Numbered from the stretch's first letter, positions 1 to 5,971 are shown. The stretch: 5,989 bases of DNA from Bacteroidales bacterium UBA2198 (GCA_002328625.1 DCVC01000225.1:2522-8510); one strand, 5' to 3'. Notes: generated by a model not told the origin, from the letters alone. Numbers and translations are program-made.

Positions 1-480
1 GCTGGAATTGTTTATTCTTTAACAATGTATTTCCTTGATCTGACTCTGAACAGAACCCAGGGATATATATTTTTCCTGGTGCTCATTGTAGTTTTATATT
101 TCCTTTTGAAATCGTACCGCGATAATTATTTACACGGTTATATAACTTATGGACAGGCAGTTGGTGCCGGAGTTGTTATATTCCTTTATTATTCAATTAT
201 CTCTGCAATATTTGCTTATATACTTTACACATTAATTGACCCTGAACTTACGGCAAAACAGCTGGCAATGGCTGAGGAACTGATGGAAAAGAGAGGGATG
301 CCCCAGGAGGCTATTAATGCAGGGATGAATATTCAGAGGAAAATGATGAAACCTGAAATAATGGCATTAATAAGCATTTTTGGCAGCATGATCACAGGAG
401 TTATTATATCGCTGCTTGTAGCCATTTTCGTACGGAAAGAAGGAAATCCTCTTATTGATTCAAACGAGGCAAAATCATGA
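1..480 (+). CDS. DUF4199 family membrane protein, 5'-truncated by the window edge
   Basis: The reading frame is open from the first base of the window, so the 159 visible residues are the C-terminal part. The first ATG at 25 is probably internal, because the family normally has another membrane helix before it, the end of which seems to be residues 1-12. Three further hydrophobic segments follow at about residues 21-36, 54-78 and 122-146 (counted from base 1). Between the first two is the Y-R-D...G-Y-I-T-Y-G-Q-A stretch (39-53) that I associate with DUF4199. Between the last two is an amphipathic, charged helix rich in M, E and K (about 82-118), starting after a D-P-E-L turn. The tail is short, charged and probably cytoplasmic. 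The function of DUF4199 is unknown. In Bacteroidota it often sits next to a polyprenyl-phosphate glycosyltransferase, as here, where the next gene starts eight bases after the stop. An accessory role in that pathway is inference. Confidence 0.8.
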   Translation, partial: AGIVYSLTMYFLDLTLNRTQGYIFFLVLIVVLYFLLKSYRDNYLHGYITYGQAVGAGVVIFLYYSIISAIFAYILYTLIDPELTAKQLAMAEELMEKRGMPQEAINAGMNIQRKMMKPEIMALISIFGSMITGVIISLLVAIFVRKEGNPLIDSNEAKS

Positions 481-488
481 AATAAAAG

Positions 489-1442
489 ATGGACCTTTCT
501 GTTGTTTTACCAGTTTATAATGAGGAAGAGTCTATTCATGAGCTGACTGAATGGATTGAGAAGGTTTGTCAGTCTCATAATTTGTCTTTTGAGGTTATCT
601 TCATTGATGATGGAAGTTCCGATTCATCATGGGTAATGATAAAAGATCTGGCAAAAAACAAGAAATTTGTCAAAGGATTCAGGTTCAGAAGAAATTACGG
701 TAAGGCAGCTGCTCTTCATACAGCTTTTCTCGGGGCAAAAGGCGATGTGGTAATAACCATGGATTCAGATCTGCAGGATAGTCCTGATGAGATCCCCGAT
801 CTGGTAAAGATGATAAAGGAAGACGGATTTGATCTTGTGTCAGGATGGAAAAAGAAAAGATATGATTCGTTTTTAAAACGATTCACAAGCAGGATTTATA
901 ACGGGACAGCAAGGATTTCGTCGGGTATAAAGATACATGATTTCAACTGTGGACTTAAAGCATACAGAAACGAAGTAGTAAAGAGCATAGAGGTTTTTGG
1001 TGAAATGCACAGGTATATTCCAATGCTGGCCAAAAAAGCCGGTTTTGGGAAGATTGGAGAAAAAATTGTTGCGCACAGGCCAAGGAAATACGGTGTGTCA
1101 AAATATGGTTTTGACAGGTTTATTAAAGGGTACCTCGACTTGCTGACAATCGGATTCATAACAAGATTTGGCAAGAGTCCGATGCATCTTTTTGGATCTC
1201 TGGGAACCCTGATGTTTTTGATAGGATTTATTATGGCAGGGTATCTTGGAATCCGGAAACTTGTTTTTATCAATAAGCATCTTCGGGCTCCACTTGTCAC
1301 CGACAGTCCGTATTTTTACATTGCCCTTACAGTAATGATAATAGGTTCCATACTTTTCTTAACGGGGTTTCTCGGAGAACTGATAAATAGAAATTCCTCC
1401 GAAAGGAATACATATCTGATCAAGGACAGAGTGAATATCTGA
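489..1442 (+). CDS. Membrane-anchored GT2 glycosyltransferase, GtrB/DPM1/ArnC type
   Basis: A 317-residue protein, the usual length for the GtrB/YfdH and dolichol-phosphate-mannose-synthase-like branch of GT2. Residues 3-12 (L-S-V-V-L-P-V-Y-N-E) are the classic start of the GT-A nucleotide-sugar fold. D40-D41 in F-I-D-D-G-S-S-D bind the nucleotide, and D92-S-D94-L-Q-D is the DxD-type metal site. D-F-N-C-G-L-K (151-157), H174-R175 and the R-x-R-K-Y-G-x-S-K-Y-G block (197-207) match the acceptor-side motifs of this branch. Two C-terminal membrane helices lie at about 232-255 and 276-299. By family, it should transfer a sugar from a nucleotide donor to a polyprenyl phosphate on the cytoplasmic face of the inner membrane; donor and final target cannot be read from sequence. 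The ATG at 489 is the only sensible start: it puts the fold at residue 3 and is eight bases after the DUF4199 stop. No Shine-Dalgarno site is evident, as is common in Bacteroidota. Confidence 0.93.
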   Translation: MDLSVVLPVYNEEESIHELTEWIEKVCQSHNLSFEVIFIDDGSSDSSWVMIKDLAKNKKFVKGFRFRRNYGKAAALHTAFLGAKGDVVITMDSDLQDSPDEIPDLVKMIKEDGFDLVSGWKKKRYDSFLKRFTSRIYNGTARISSGIKIHDFNCGLKAYRNEVVKSIEVFGEMHRYIPMLAKKAGFGKIGEKIVAHRPRKYGVSKYGFDRFIKGYLDLLTIGFITRFGKSPMHLFGSLGTLMFLIGFIMAGYLGIRKLVFINKHLRAPLVTDSPYFYIALTVMIIGSILFLTGFLGELINRNSSERNTYLIKDRVNI

Positions 1443-1480
1443 AATAACTTAAATTTCTACCGGGAGCATTACTTTCTCGT

Positions 1481-2638
1481 TTACATCGCATTAATAAGCT
1501 GCTCCAAAAGACATTTATAAAAAACCTCAATTATTGAAGCTGTCATTTTATTCCAGGAGAACTTCTCTTTTTCCTGTTTTATTCCCTTTATGAAAGCTGA
1601 ATTTCTGTTATTGTCAAAGAAATCGAAGATTGCTTCAGCAACCTCATCTGGATCTGGTTTGACTACATAGCCTGATTTCCTGTCTGTTACGATTTCCTTA
1701 AGCCCACCAACATCTGTAACGATTACTGGTTTTTCAAAATGGAATGCAATCTGTGTAATGCCGCTCTGTGTAGCTGTTTTATAGGGTTGCACTACCAGGT
1801 CGGCAGCGCTAAAGAATAGTGCAACTTCGCTATCCTTAATAAAATGATTATATATCAGAACTTCATTTTCAAGCTTAAATTCCCTGACAAGATTCTTGTA
1901 TGGAGCCTCATTCTCATAGAATTCCCCTGCTATGATCAACTTTAAATTCTGTTTTCTCAATCTCTTATCTGAAAAAGCTTTGATAAGCAGGTCAAGTCCT
2001 TTGTATTCCCTTATAAATCCGAAGAACAGGAGATATGAATATGCGGGATCAAGATTCAATGCGGCAAGAGCTTCACTCTTGTTAACAATTTTACCATAAT
2101 TATCAAACAGGGGATGCAGACACAGATTTACCGGAAAATCCTTTCTGAATGGTTTAAGATCAAACAAAACGGTATTGGACATAACAACAGCGCCATTCAG
2201 GCTGCGAATGAAATATTTTGTAAGAATTTTATCTCCTATTCTTTTTTCGTGTGGGATCACATTATCAATAATCGAAATAACGATAGTGTAATTGTTTGAT
2301 TTTACGATCCGTGCAACTGTCCCAAGTGCCGGAGCCATAAAAGGAATCCAGTACCTGACAAGTAATATGTCGGGCCTTTCTCTTTTTATCTTAAGCCCTG
2401 TATAAATCCAGTTAAAAGGATTTATTGAATTCAGCAAGCGGATTATCCTTATTCCTTCAGGTGGGGGACTTTCTGTAAATTGTGATTTTCCGGGGAAAAG
2501 AAACTTTGGGTATTGCAAACGGAATGTCCGGATATCTGCATCTTTTCCTTCGGAGGAGAATTCCCTGGCAAGTCTTTCATTAAATGCTGCCAGCCCTCCT
2601 CTGTAAGGATAAGCAGGTCCGAGGAAAGTAATTCTCAT
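1481..2638 (-). CDS. GT4-like (GT-B fold) glycosyltransferase
   Basis: A 385-residue soluble protein with the two-domain GT-B layout. The N-terminal Rossmann domain opens with I-T-F-L-G-P-A-Y-P-Y-R-G-G-L-A (3-17), the glycine-rich loop that usually touches the acceptor side. The C-terminal domain starts at about 200 with L-L-F-F-G-F-I-R-E-Y-K-G-L-D-L-L (203-218), carrying the conserved donor-phosphate lysine (K213). It then has I-I-A-G-E (235-239), A-D-L-V-V-Q-P-Y (279-286) and V-T-D-V-G-G-L-K-E-I-V (307-317). The segment where GT4 enzymes have E-x7-E reads T-A-T-Q-S-G-I-T-Q-I-A (288-298), with no glutamate. No signal peptide or membrane helix is obvious. Likely role: sugar transfer in envelope polysaccharide or glycolipid synthesis; donor and acceptor are unknown. 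It ends 38 bases from the convergent GT2 gene. It begins 58 bases after the oxidoreductase gene, so it could be co-transcribed with that gene or use its own weak promoter in the gap. Confidence 0.9.
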   Translation of the reverse strand: MRITFLGPAYPYRGGLAAFNERLAREFSSEGKDADIRTFRLQYPKFLFPGKSQFTESPPPEGIRIIRLLNSINPFNWIYTGLKIKRERPDILLVRYWIPFMAPALGTVARIVKSNNYTIVISIIDNVIPHEKRIGDKILTKYFIRSLNGAVVMSNTVLFDLKPFRKDFPVNLCLHPLFDNYGKIVNKSEALAALNLDPAYSYLLFFGFIREYKGLDLLIKAFSDKRLRKQNLKLIIAGEFYENEAPYKNLVREFKLENEVLIYNHFIKDSEVALFFSAADLVVQPYKTATQSGITQIAFHFEKPVIVTDVGGLKEIVTDRKSGYVVKPDPDEVAEAIFDFFDNNRNSAFIKGIKQEKEKFSWNKMTASIIEVFYKCLLEQLINAM

Positions 2639-2683
2639 CTATTTAACAATAATCCTCAAAAATAAAAAAATCTGAGATTTAAA

Positions 2684-2716
2684 TAAAGGTACATTATTAT
2701 TTAATATAATTTTCAA
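2684..2716 (-). promoter_or_regulatory. Possible weak promoter for the GT4 gene
   Basis: In the 58-base gap before the GT4 gene, the minus strand reads TACCTTTA (2691 to 2684), one base off TAnnTTTG. TTGA (2716 to 2713) lies 21 bases upstream and overlaps the end of the oxidoreductase gene. AT-rich DNA gives such matches by chance, and the gene could instead be read from the upstream promoter. Confidence 0.3.
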
Positions 2717-3911
2717 GATACAAAAATCTTTGTGTCAGATTTCCTTCTGATGTAATTGTAGCTTTTTCAAGCATCTCAGTCTCATTTCCGGATAGAAGAT
2801 CATCCATTAAACTCTTCATCAGCTGTCTTCCAAAATCGGCTGATGCATCCCGGGGAAGCTCTCCCGGAAGGTTATCAACCGACATTACAGTGATATTTGT
2901 AAGGCGTTCAAACGCAGGTTCTTCCATCTCAAGGTATGGATTATACCCATAAAAGGGATCAGCGATTGTGGTTGCTCTGAGAGTAGAAGGAATTGGCCCG
3001 TTTATGTCGCAACTGATATCAGCTATAACCGATATTCTAAAATCACTTCTCTTCATATCGCCTTTCGAAAAGAAGACCGGGGATCGCGGATCCCAGTAAT
3101 GGCCTGTAATAAGGATATCGGTCGCTTTTGTATACGGTAGAAAAGAAGATATATACTCTTCAGGATGTTTTATAAAATGGGTGAAACGAAAAGGCTGATT
3201 TTTATTGTGTTTTACATAATGTCCAGGGCCGATCTGGCATACTACAGGTACATCAAATTCGCGGGTAAGGTACTCTTCAGGGCTAATTTGGACTATATCA
3301 CATATATTTAAAGTTTCCATCGCACCATTTGCCACACGGCCTTTACCGGTTACAAGTATTTTCAATCCGGGCTTAAGTTCAATAAGCCTCAGTCCTGCCC
3401 ACATCTCTTCCAGATCGCGGCACTGATATGCAGGTTTCAGCTTGAATCTGTTAGTTTTGATCCCTCTGGCTCTCAACCCATTGTAGGCACCAACAATACC
3501 TGCATATCGTCCGAATGCTACTACTCTCTCTCCTTTCTCATTTAAAAGATATTCGTAGTCGATTAGCCTGATATTCCTTCTGACAATTTCCTGAAGTAAC
3601 TCACGATTATGCGGTTGTTTTTTACCAACATGAGCAAAGAATAAATACGTTTTTCCGGGAATCAGAGTTCGCTTATCTACTTCTTTGACACCCAGGAGAA
3701 TATCACAATCACTAAGGTCCTCCTTCAGGGGAATGTTTAGATATTCATATTCCTCATCTGAATAACATCGGCTATTGCTTGGCTGAACATAAATCTCAGA
3801 ATAAGGGTATAACTCCTCAAGTGCAACTACCTGAGGAGGGGTTAGAGGCACCCTCCTGTCGGGTGGATTCTTTGTTTCGCGGAGGATCCCGATTTTTAGT
3901 GTTTTATTCAT
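2697..3911 (-). CDS. Lysine-ketoglutarate reductase / saccharopine dehydrogenase-like oxidoreductase (AlaDH/PNT superfamily)
   Basis: A 404-residue cytoplasmic enzyme. The N-terminal AlaDH/PNT-type domain has R-E-T-K-N-P-P-D-R-R-V-P-L-T-P (11-25), V-Q-P-S-N-S-R (42-48), L-G-V-K-E (73-77), F-F-A-H (91-94) and L-I-D-Y-E-Y-L (116-122), then V-V-A-F-G-R-Y-A-G (130-138). R20, K76 and H94 correspond to active-site residues of yeast saccharopine dehydrogenase Lys1. The nucleotide-binding loop is V-T-G-K-G-R-V-A-N-G-A (187-197). The C-terminal part has K-H-P-E-E-Y-I-S (248-255), A-D-I-S-C-D-I (297-303), S-V-D-N-L-P-G-E-L-P (344-353) and I-T-S-E-G-N-L (386-392). From memory, this order matches the lysine-ketoglutarate reductase half of animal AASS even better than Lys1. 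The expected reaction class is NAD(P)-dependent condensation of lysine with 2-oxoglutarate to saccharopine, or its reversal; the true substrate in Bacteroidota is unproven. No saccharopine-cleaving partner is in the window. Alanine dehydrogenase is a less likely alternative. Confidence 0.82.
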   Translation of the reverse strand: MNKTLKIGILRETKNPPDRRVPLTPPQVVALEELYPYSEIYVQPSNSRCYSDEEYEYLNIPLKEDLSDCDILLGVKEVDKRTLIPGKTYLFFAHVGKKQPHNRELLQEIVRRNIRLIDYEYLLNEKGERVVAFGRYAGIVGAYNGLRARGIKTNRFKLKPAYQCRDLEEMWAGLRLIELKPGLKILVTGKGRVANGAMETLNICDIVQISPEEYLTREFDVPVVCQIGPGHYVKHNKNQPFRFTHFIKHPEEYISSFLPYTKATDILITGHYWDPRSPVFFSKGDMKRSDFRISVIADISCDINGPIPSTLRATTIADPFYGYNPYLEMEEPAFERLTNITVMSVDNLPGELPRDASADFGRQLMKSLMDDLLSGNETEMLEKATITSEGNLTQRFLYLENYIK

Positions 3912-3939
3912 TAAAAAGCTGTTTTATTTCCCGTAACAT

Positions 3940-3970
3940 CAAAGATAAGAAAAGATTTACTGGTCATAAA
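3940..3970 (-). promoter_or_regulatory. Bacteroidota-type promoter for the oxidoreductase gene
   Basis: Read on the minus strand, TATCTTTG (3947 to 3940) is an exact match to the Bacteroidota -7 consensus TAnnTTTG. TTTA (3970 to 3967) sits 19 bases further upstream, where the TTTG -33 element is expected. Transcription would begin at about 3934 and leave a leader of roughly 23 bases before the ATG at 3911. No ribosome-binding site is obvious in that leader. Confidence 0.6.
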
Positions 3971-4090
3971 TTAAAAAAATTCACAACTAATCTTTACGTT
4001 ATCATTACACAGGAATAAAGAATTTCTGAAATAATTAGTACTTTTAATTCCATTGTGATTTCAATATTCCATAATACTATCGGATTGGCC

Positions 4091-5404
4091 ATGAATAAAC
4101 TTAAATTTATCATTCTTGCAGGTTCATCAGTTTTTTCATTAACTGCGTGCGAAAGCAGGCTGCCCGATGTAACGACACTTGCTGTAACAGATATTACACA
4201 ATCAACTGCAGTTTCAGGAGGCAATATAGAAGATGAAGGTGATGCTCCTGTGGTTTCCAGGGGCATTATCTGGGGGATAAGTGAACCATTCCTGATCTCA
4301 TACTCAGGAATGAATTCAGAAGGTACAGGACCTGGAATTTTCGAAAGTGTAATGACCGGATTAGAGGAAAATACAACTTATATGACAAGGGCATTTGCTT
4401 CGAACAAGTATGGAACTGCTTACGGAAGAGTAATGAAATTTACTACCCTGGAAAAGATTCCTGCCAAAGTCTCTTTAGCCACTTTAACCACTGAATGGCC
4501 GACAGAGATAACTGCTTCCAGCGTGAAACTTAATGGTAATATTACTTACGACGGGGGTTCAAATGTCACAGAGAGAGGTTTTTATCTCAGCACATCGTCC
4601 ATCCCGGAATCAGATGGCGCCAAACTGGTTGCCGGCTCCGGCACAGGTTTCTTTTCATTCTCACTGACCGGCCTTTCAGTCAACACGACATATTATTTCA
4701 GGGCATATGCAAAAAATTCTGTAGGTATATCGTCGGGTTCTGTCATATACTTCAGTACAAATATGACAGCAGCAGTAAGCAAGGTCTTCAACAATTCTTT
4801 TACGTATGGATCACTGACAGATATAGATGGAAATGTTTACAAGACAATTAAGATTGGGAACCAGGAATGGATGGCGGAGGACCTCAAGGTAACTCGTCTT
4901 AATGATGCCACCGACATTTCGCTCACAACTGATAATGTAACCTGGGGTACGCTTACAACACCGGCATATTGCTGGTACAATAACAATATAGCTTACAAAC
5001 AAAACTTCGGAGCCATATATAATTGGTTCGCTGTTGAGACAGGGAAATTATGTCCATCAGGGTGGCACGTACCGTCGGATAATGAATGGACCATACTTAC
5101 TGACTACCTTGGAGGAACGAATGTGGCCGGAGGGAAGCTGAAGGAAACCGGACTGTTCCACTGGAATACTCCTAATACGGGGGCAACAAACTCGAGTGGT
5201 TTCACCGCTATTCCCACAGGTGCAAGAAAATATCCTGAAGGTAATTTTTATGGAGTTGGTGTTCATGATTCATGGTGGTCGTCTACTGAATATAATTATT
5301 TAAAGCCCTATTACAGGAGCGTATTTTCGATGAATGAAACAGTCTTCCGAGGTTTTGGAACTCTGAAGGGTGCCGGGATTGCAATACGATGCATTAAGGA
5401 CTGA
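4091..5404 (+). CDS. FISUMP-domain lipoprotein with two fibronectin-III-like repeats
   Basis: A 437-residue exported lipoprotein. The start at 4091 is preferred over the in-frame ATG at 4055 because it gives a compact signal peptide: K3 and K5, a hydrophobic core (6-16), and lipobox L-T-A-C with C20 as the lipidated cysteine. The residues after C20 (E-S-R-L) are not the acid-rich string typical of surface-export signals, so the final side of the outer membrane is uncertain. Two similar beta-sandwich repeats follow (about 24-120 and 125-223). They share an R-G pair (57-58, 162-163), T-G-L-x-x-N-T-T-Y (89-97, 193-201) and F-x-T ends. From about 240 to the end is the Fib_succ_major (FISUMP) domain: D-I-D-G-N-V-Y (244-250), Q-E-W-M-A-E-D-L (258-265), G-A-I-Y-N-W-F-A-V (307-315), C-P-S-G-W-H-V-P (321-328), W-W-S-S-T-E (395-400) and the closing I-R-C-I-K-D. 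The molecular role of FISUMP is unknown; adhesion or surface binding is a guess. No strong promoter or ribosome-binding site is seen upstream. Confidence 0.9.
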   Translation: MNKLKFIILAGSSVFSLTACESRLPDVTTLAVTDITQSTAVSGGNIEDEGDAPVVSRGIIWGISEPFLISYSGMNSEGTGPGIFESVMTGLEENTTYMTRAFASNKYGTAYGRVMKFTTLEKIPAKVSLATLTTEWPTEITASSVKLNGNITYDGGSNVTERGFYLSTSSIPESDGAKLVAGSGTGFFSFSLTGLSVNTTYYFRAYAKNSVGISSGSVIYFSTNMTAAVSKVFNNSFTYGSLTDIDGNVYKTIKIGNQEWMAEDLKVTRLNDATDISLTTDNVTWGTLTTPAYCWYNNNIAYKQNFGAIYNWFAVETGKLCPSGWHVPSDNEWTILTDYLGGTNVAGGKLKETGLFHWNTPNTGATNSSGFTAIPTGARKYPEGNFYGVGVHDSWWSSTEYNYLKPYYRSVFSMNETVFRGFGTLKGAGIAIRCIKD

Positions 5405-5481
5405 TCCCGGGATATATCAAACGTCACTTATTCTCAGGGCAAACTTACGTATACCGAATAAAAGAACTGAATGGTACGGTA

Positions 5482-5517
5482 TTTGATATTTTACCTCAGG
5501 TTCTTTTCTTATCTTTG
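5482..5517 (+). promoter_or_regulatory. Promoter of the tmRNA gene
   Basis: TATCTTTG at 5510-5517 matches the Bacteroidota -7 consensus exactly and is the same octamer as in the oxidoreductase promoter. The nearest TTTG for a -33 element is at 5482-5485, 24 bases upstream, longer than the usual 19-21, so the -33 assignment is weak. Transcription would start near 5523, leaving a leader of about nine bases for RNase P to remove before the mature 5' end at 5532. Confidence 0.6.
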
Positions 5518-5623
5518 CACTAAATATCACCGGGGCTGACATGGTTTTGACAGCATGAGAGGTGGTATGCAAGCATGCAGTGTGTGGTGGCGCGTCACTC
5601 AAACAGTGTCACAAACAATAAAA

Positions 5624-5653
5624 GGCGAATCAAATTACGCTCTCGCCGCTTAG
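5624..5653 (+). other. tmRNA tag-peptide reading frame (GESNYALAA)
   Basis: The codons GGC GAA TCA AAT TAC GCT CTC GCC GCT TAG encode G-E-S-N-Y-A-L-A-A, preceded in the finished tag by the alanine carried on the tmRNA itself. The resume codon GGC follows an A-rich stretch ending AATAAAA, as expected. The L-A-A end is the signal for ClpXP-type proteases. Bacteroidota tags I know are GETNYALAA and GENNYALAA, so serine at position 3 is a small variation. The frame closes with one TAG; the next in-frame stop is TGA at 5675-5677. Confidence 0.95.
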
Positions 5654-5783
5654 GTGAATAACAGTAACTTAGGCTGACCCGTTTCGGCGGGAAATCCCGG
5701 CACAGGTGCCGGGACGAGACGTCTCCCGGGCGGTTCTGCCCTGATCCAACCCGATATGGAGGCGCAGGCAATACAGGGCTAGC

Positions 5784-5823
5784 CTGAAGATTGTTCCGTT
5801 CGGATGGTGAAACAAGCAGGAAC
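5784..5823 (+). other. tmRNA pseudoknot, probably PK3
   Basis: Stem 1 is CTGAA (5784-5788) with TTCGG (5799-5803), including one G-U pair. Stem 2 is GTTCC (5793-5797) with GGAAC (5819-5823). The order of the strands makes a classic H-type pseudoknot. Its 3' half shares the AAACAAGCAGGA block with the next pseudoknot. Confidence 0.7.
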
Positions 5824-5888
5824 TAAGGACATGTTAGGTTGTTCTGCAGCTGACAGGTCCCGACAAACAAGCAGGACTAAGCATGTAG
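5810..5888 (+). repeat. Imperfect direct repeat inside the tmRNA (5810-5837 and 5865-5888)
   Basis: AAACAAGCAGGA occurs exactly at 5810-5821 and again at 5865-5876. Both copies continue with CTAAG and a CATGT core, copy one (28 bases) having four extra bases compared with copy two (24 bases). TTGTTC is also repeated ahead of each copy (5791-5796 and 5839-5844). The repeats coincide with the stem 2 strands of the two neighbouring pseudoknots. Confidence 0.8.
5827..5877 (+). other. tmRNA pseudoknot, probably PK4
   Basis: Stem 1 pairs 5827-5837 with 5850-5860: ten pairs interrupted only by an A-G mismatch at 5831/5856. Stem 2 pairs GTTCTGC (5841-5847) with GCAGGAC (5871-5877), seven pairs with one G-U. 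The loops are three, two and ten bases long. This is a textbook H-type pseudoknot just before the conserved CTAAGCATGTAG segment. Confidence 0.8.
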
Positions 5889-5944
5889 AAAACATATGGT
5901 CTCCTTGACTGGACGCGGGTTCGACTCCCGCCAGCTCCACTCTG

Positions 5945-5971
5945 AACCATTCACACAATGAGTGGTTTTTT
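5945..5971 (+). terminator. Rho-independent terminator of ssrA
   Basis: AACCATTCA (5945-5953) pairs with TGAGTGGTT (5959-5967), nine pairs with one G-T, around loop CACAA. It runs directly into six T residues (5966-5971). It begins six bases after the mature tmRNA end, so the primary transcript would need only short 3' trimming. Confidence 0.9.

Larger units (their letters stand above)
5532..5939 (+). ncRNA. ssrA: tmRNA (transfer-messenger RNA)
   Basis: Rescues stalled ribosomes: charged with alanine, it enters the empty A site with SmpB, and translation then switches to its own short frame, adding a degradation tag. The tRNA-like part is clear. GGGGCTG (5532-5538) pairs fully with CAGCTCC (5932-5938, one G-U), and the discriminator is A5939. 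The T arm is five pairs (5915-5919 with 5927-5931) around loop TTCGACT. The conserved GACTAAGCATGTAG lies at 5875-5888. A tag frame at 5624-5653 and pseudoknots on both sides complete a one-piece tmRNA of 408 nt, in the normal size range. The acceptor is followed by C-T-C, so the 3' CCA is not encoded and must be added after processing. It has its own -7 element upstream and a terminator downstream, so it is probably a single transcription unit. Confidence 0.98.

Noticed and set aside
477..485. ATG overlapping the DUF4199 stop codon (ATGA), as a start for the next gene
   Set aside because: It reads ATG AAA TAA and stops after two codons; the GT2 frame begins at 489.
896..1300. Reverse-strand open frame of 134 codons inside the GT2 gene
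   Set aside because: Its translation has no recognisable motif and lies wholly within a well-supported gene on the other strand, so it is a shadow frame.
2653..2657. GAGGA on the minus strand as a ribosome-binding site for the GT4 gene
   Set aside because: It is 14 bases from the ATG, too far for normal pairing, and Shine-Dalgarno sites are not generally used by the neighbouring genes.
2664..2680. Small minus-strand hairpin AAATC-TCA-GATTT followed by T residues, as a terminator after the oxidoreductase gene
   Set aside because: Only five mostly A-T pairs; too weak to call in such AT-rich DNA.
4039..4046. TACTTTTA as a -7 element for the lipoprotein gene
   Set aside because: It loosely fits TAnnTTTG but no -33 element lies at the right distance, and the area is AT-rich.
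4055..4090. Upstream in-frame ATG for the lipoprotein
   Set aside because: It adds twelve residues before a complete lipoprotein signal peptide that starts at 4091, which would spoil the normal n-region.
5451..5482. Inverted repeat ATACCG/CGGTAT in the spacer before ssrA, as a lipoprotein terminator or operator
   Set aside because: Six pairs around a 20-base loop and no T run after it; it is not distinguishable from chance.
5695..5725. Strong hairpin TCCCGGCA/TGCCGGGA and the palindrome GAGACGTCTC as an independent regulatory element
   Set aside because: Both lie inside the tmRNA, in the region expected to form the PK2 area after the tag, so RNA structure explains them.
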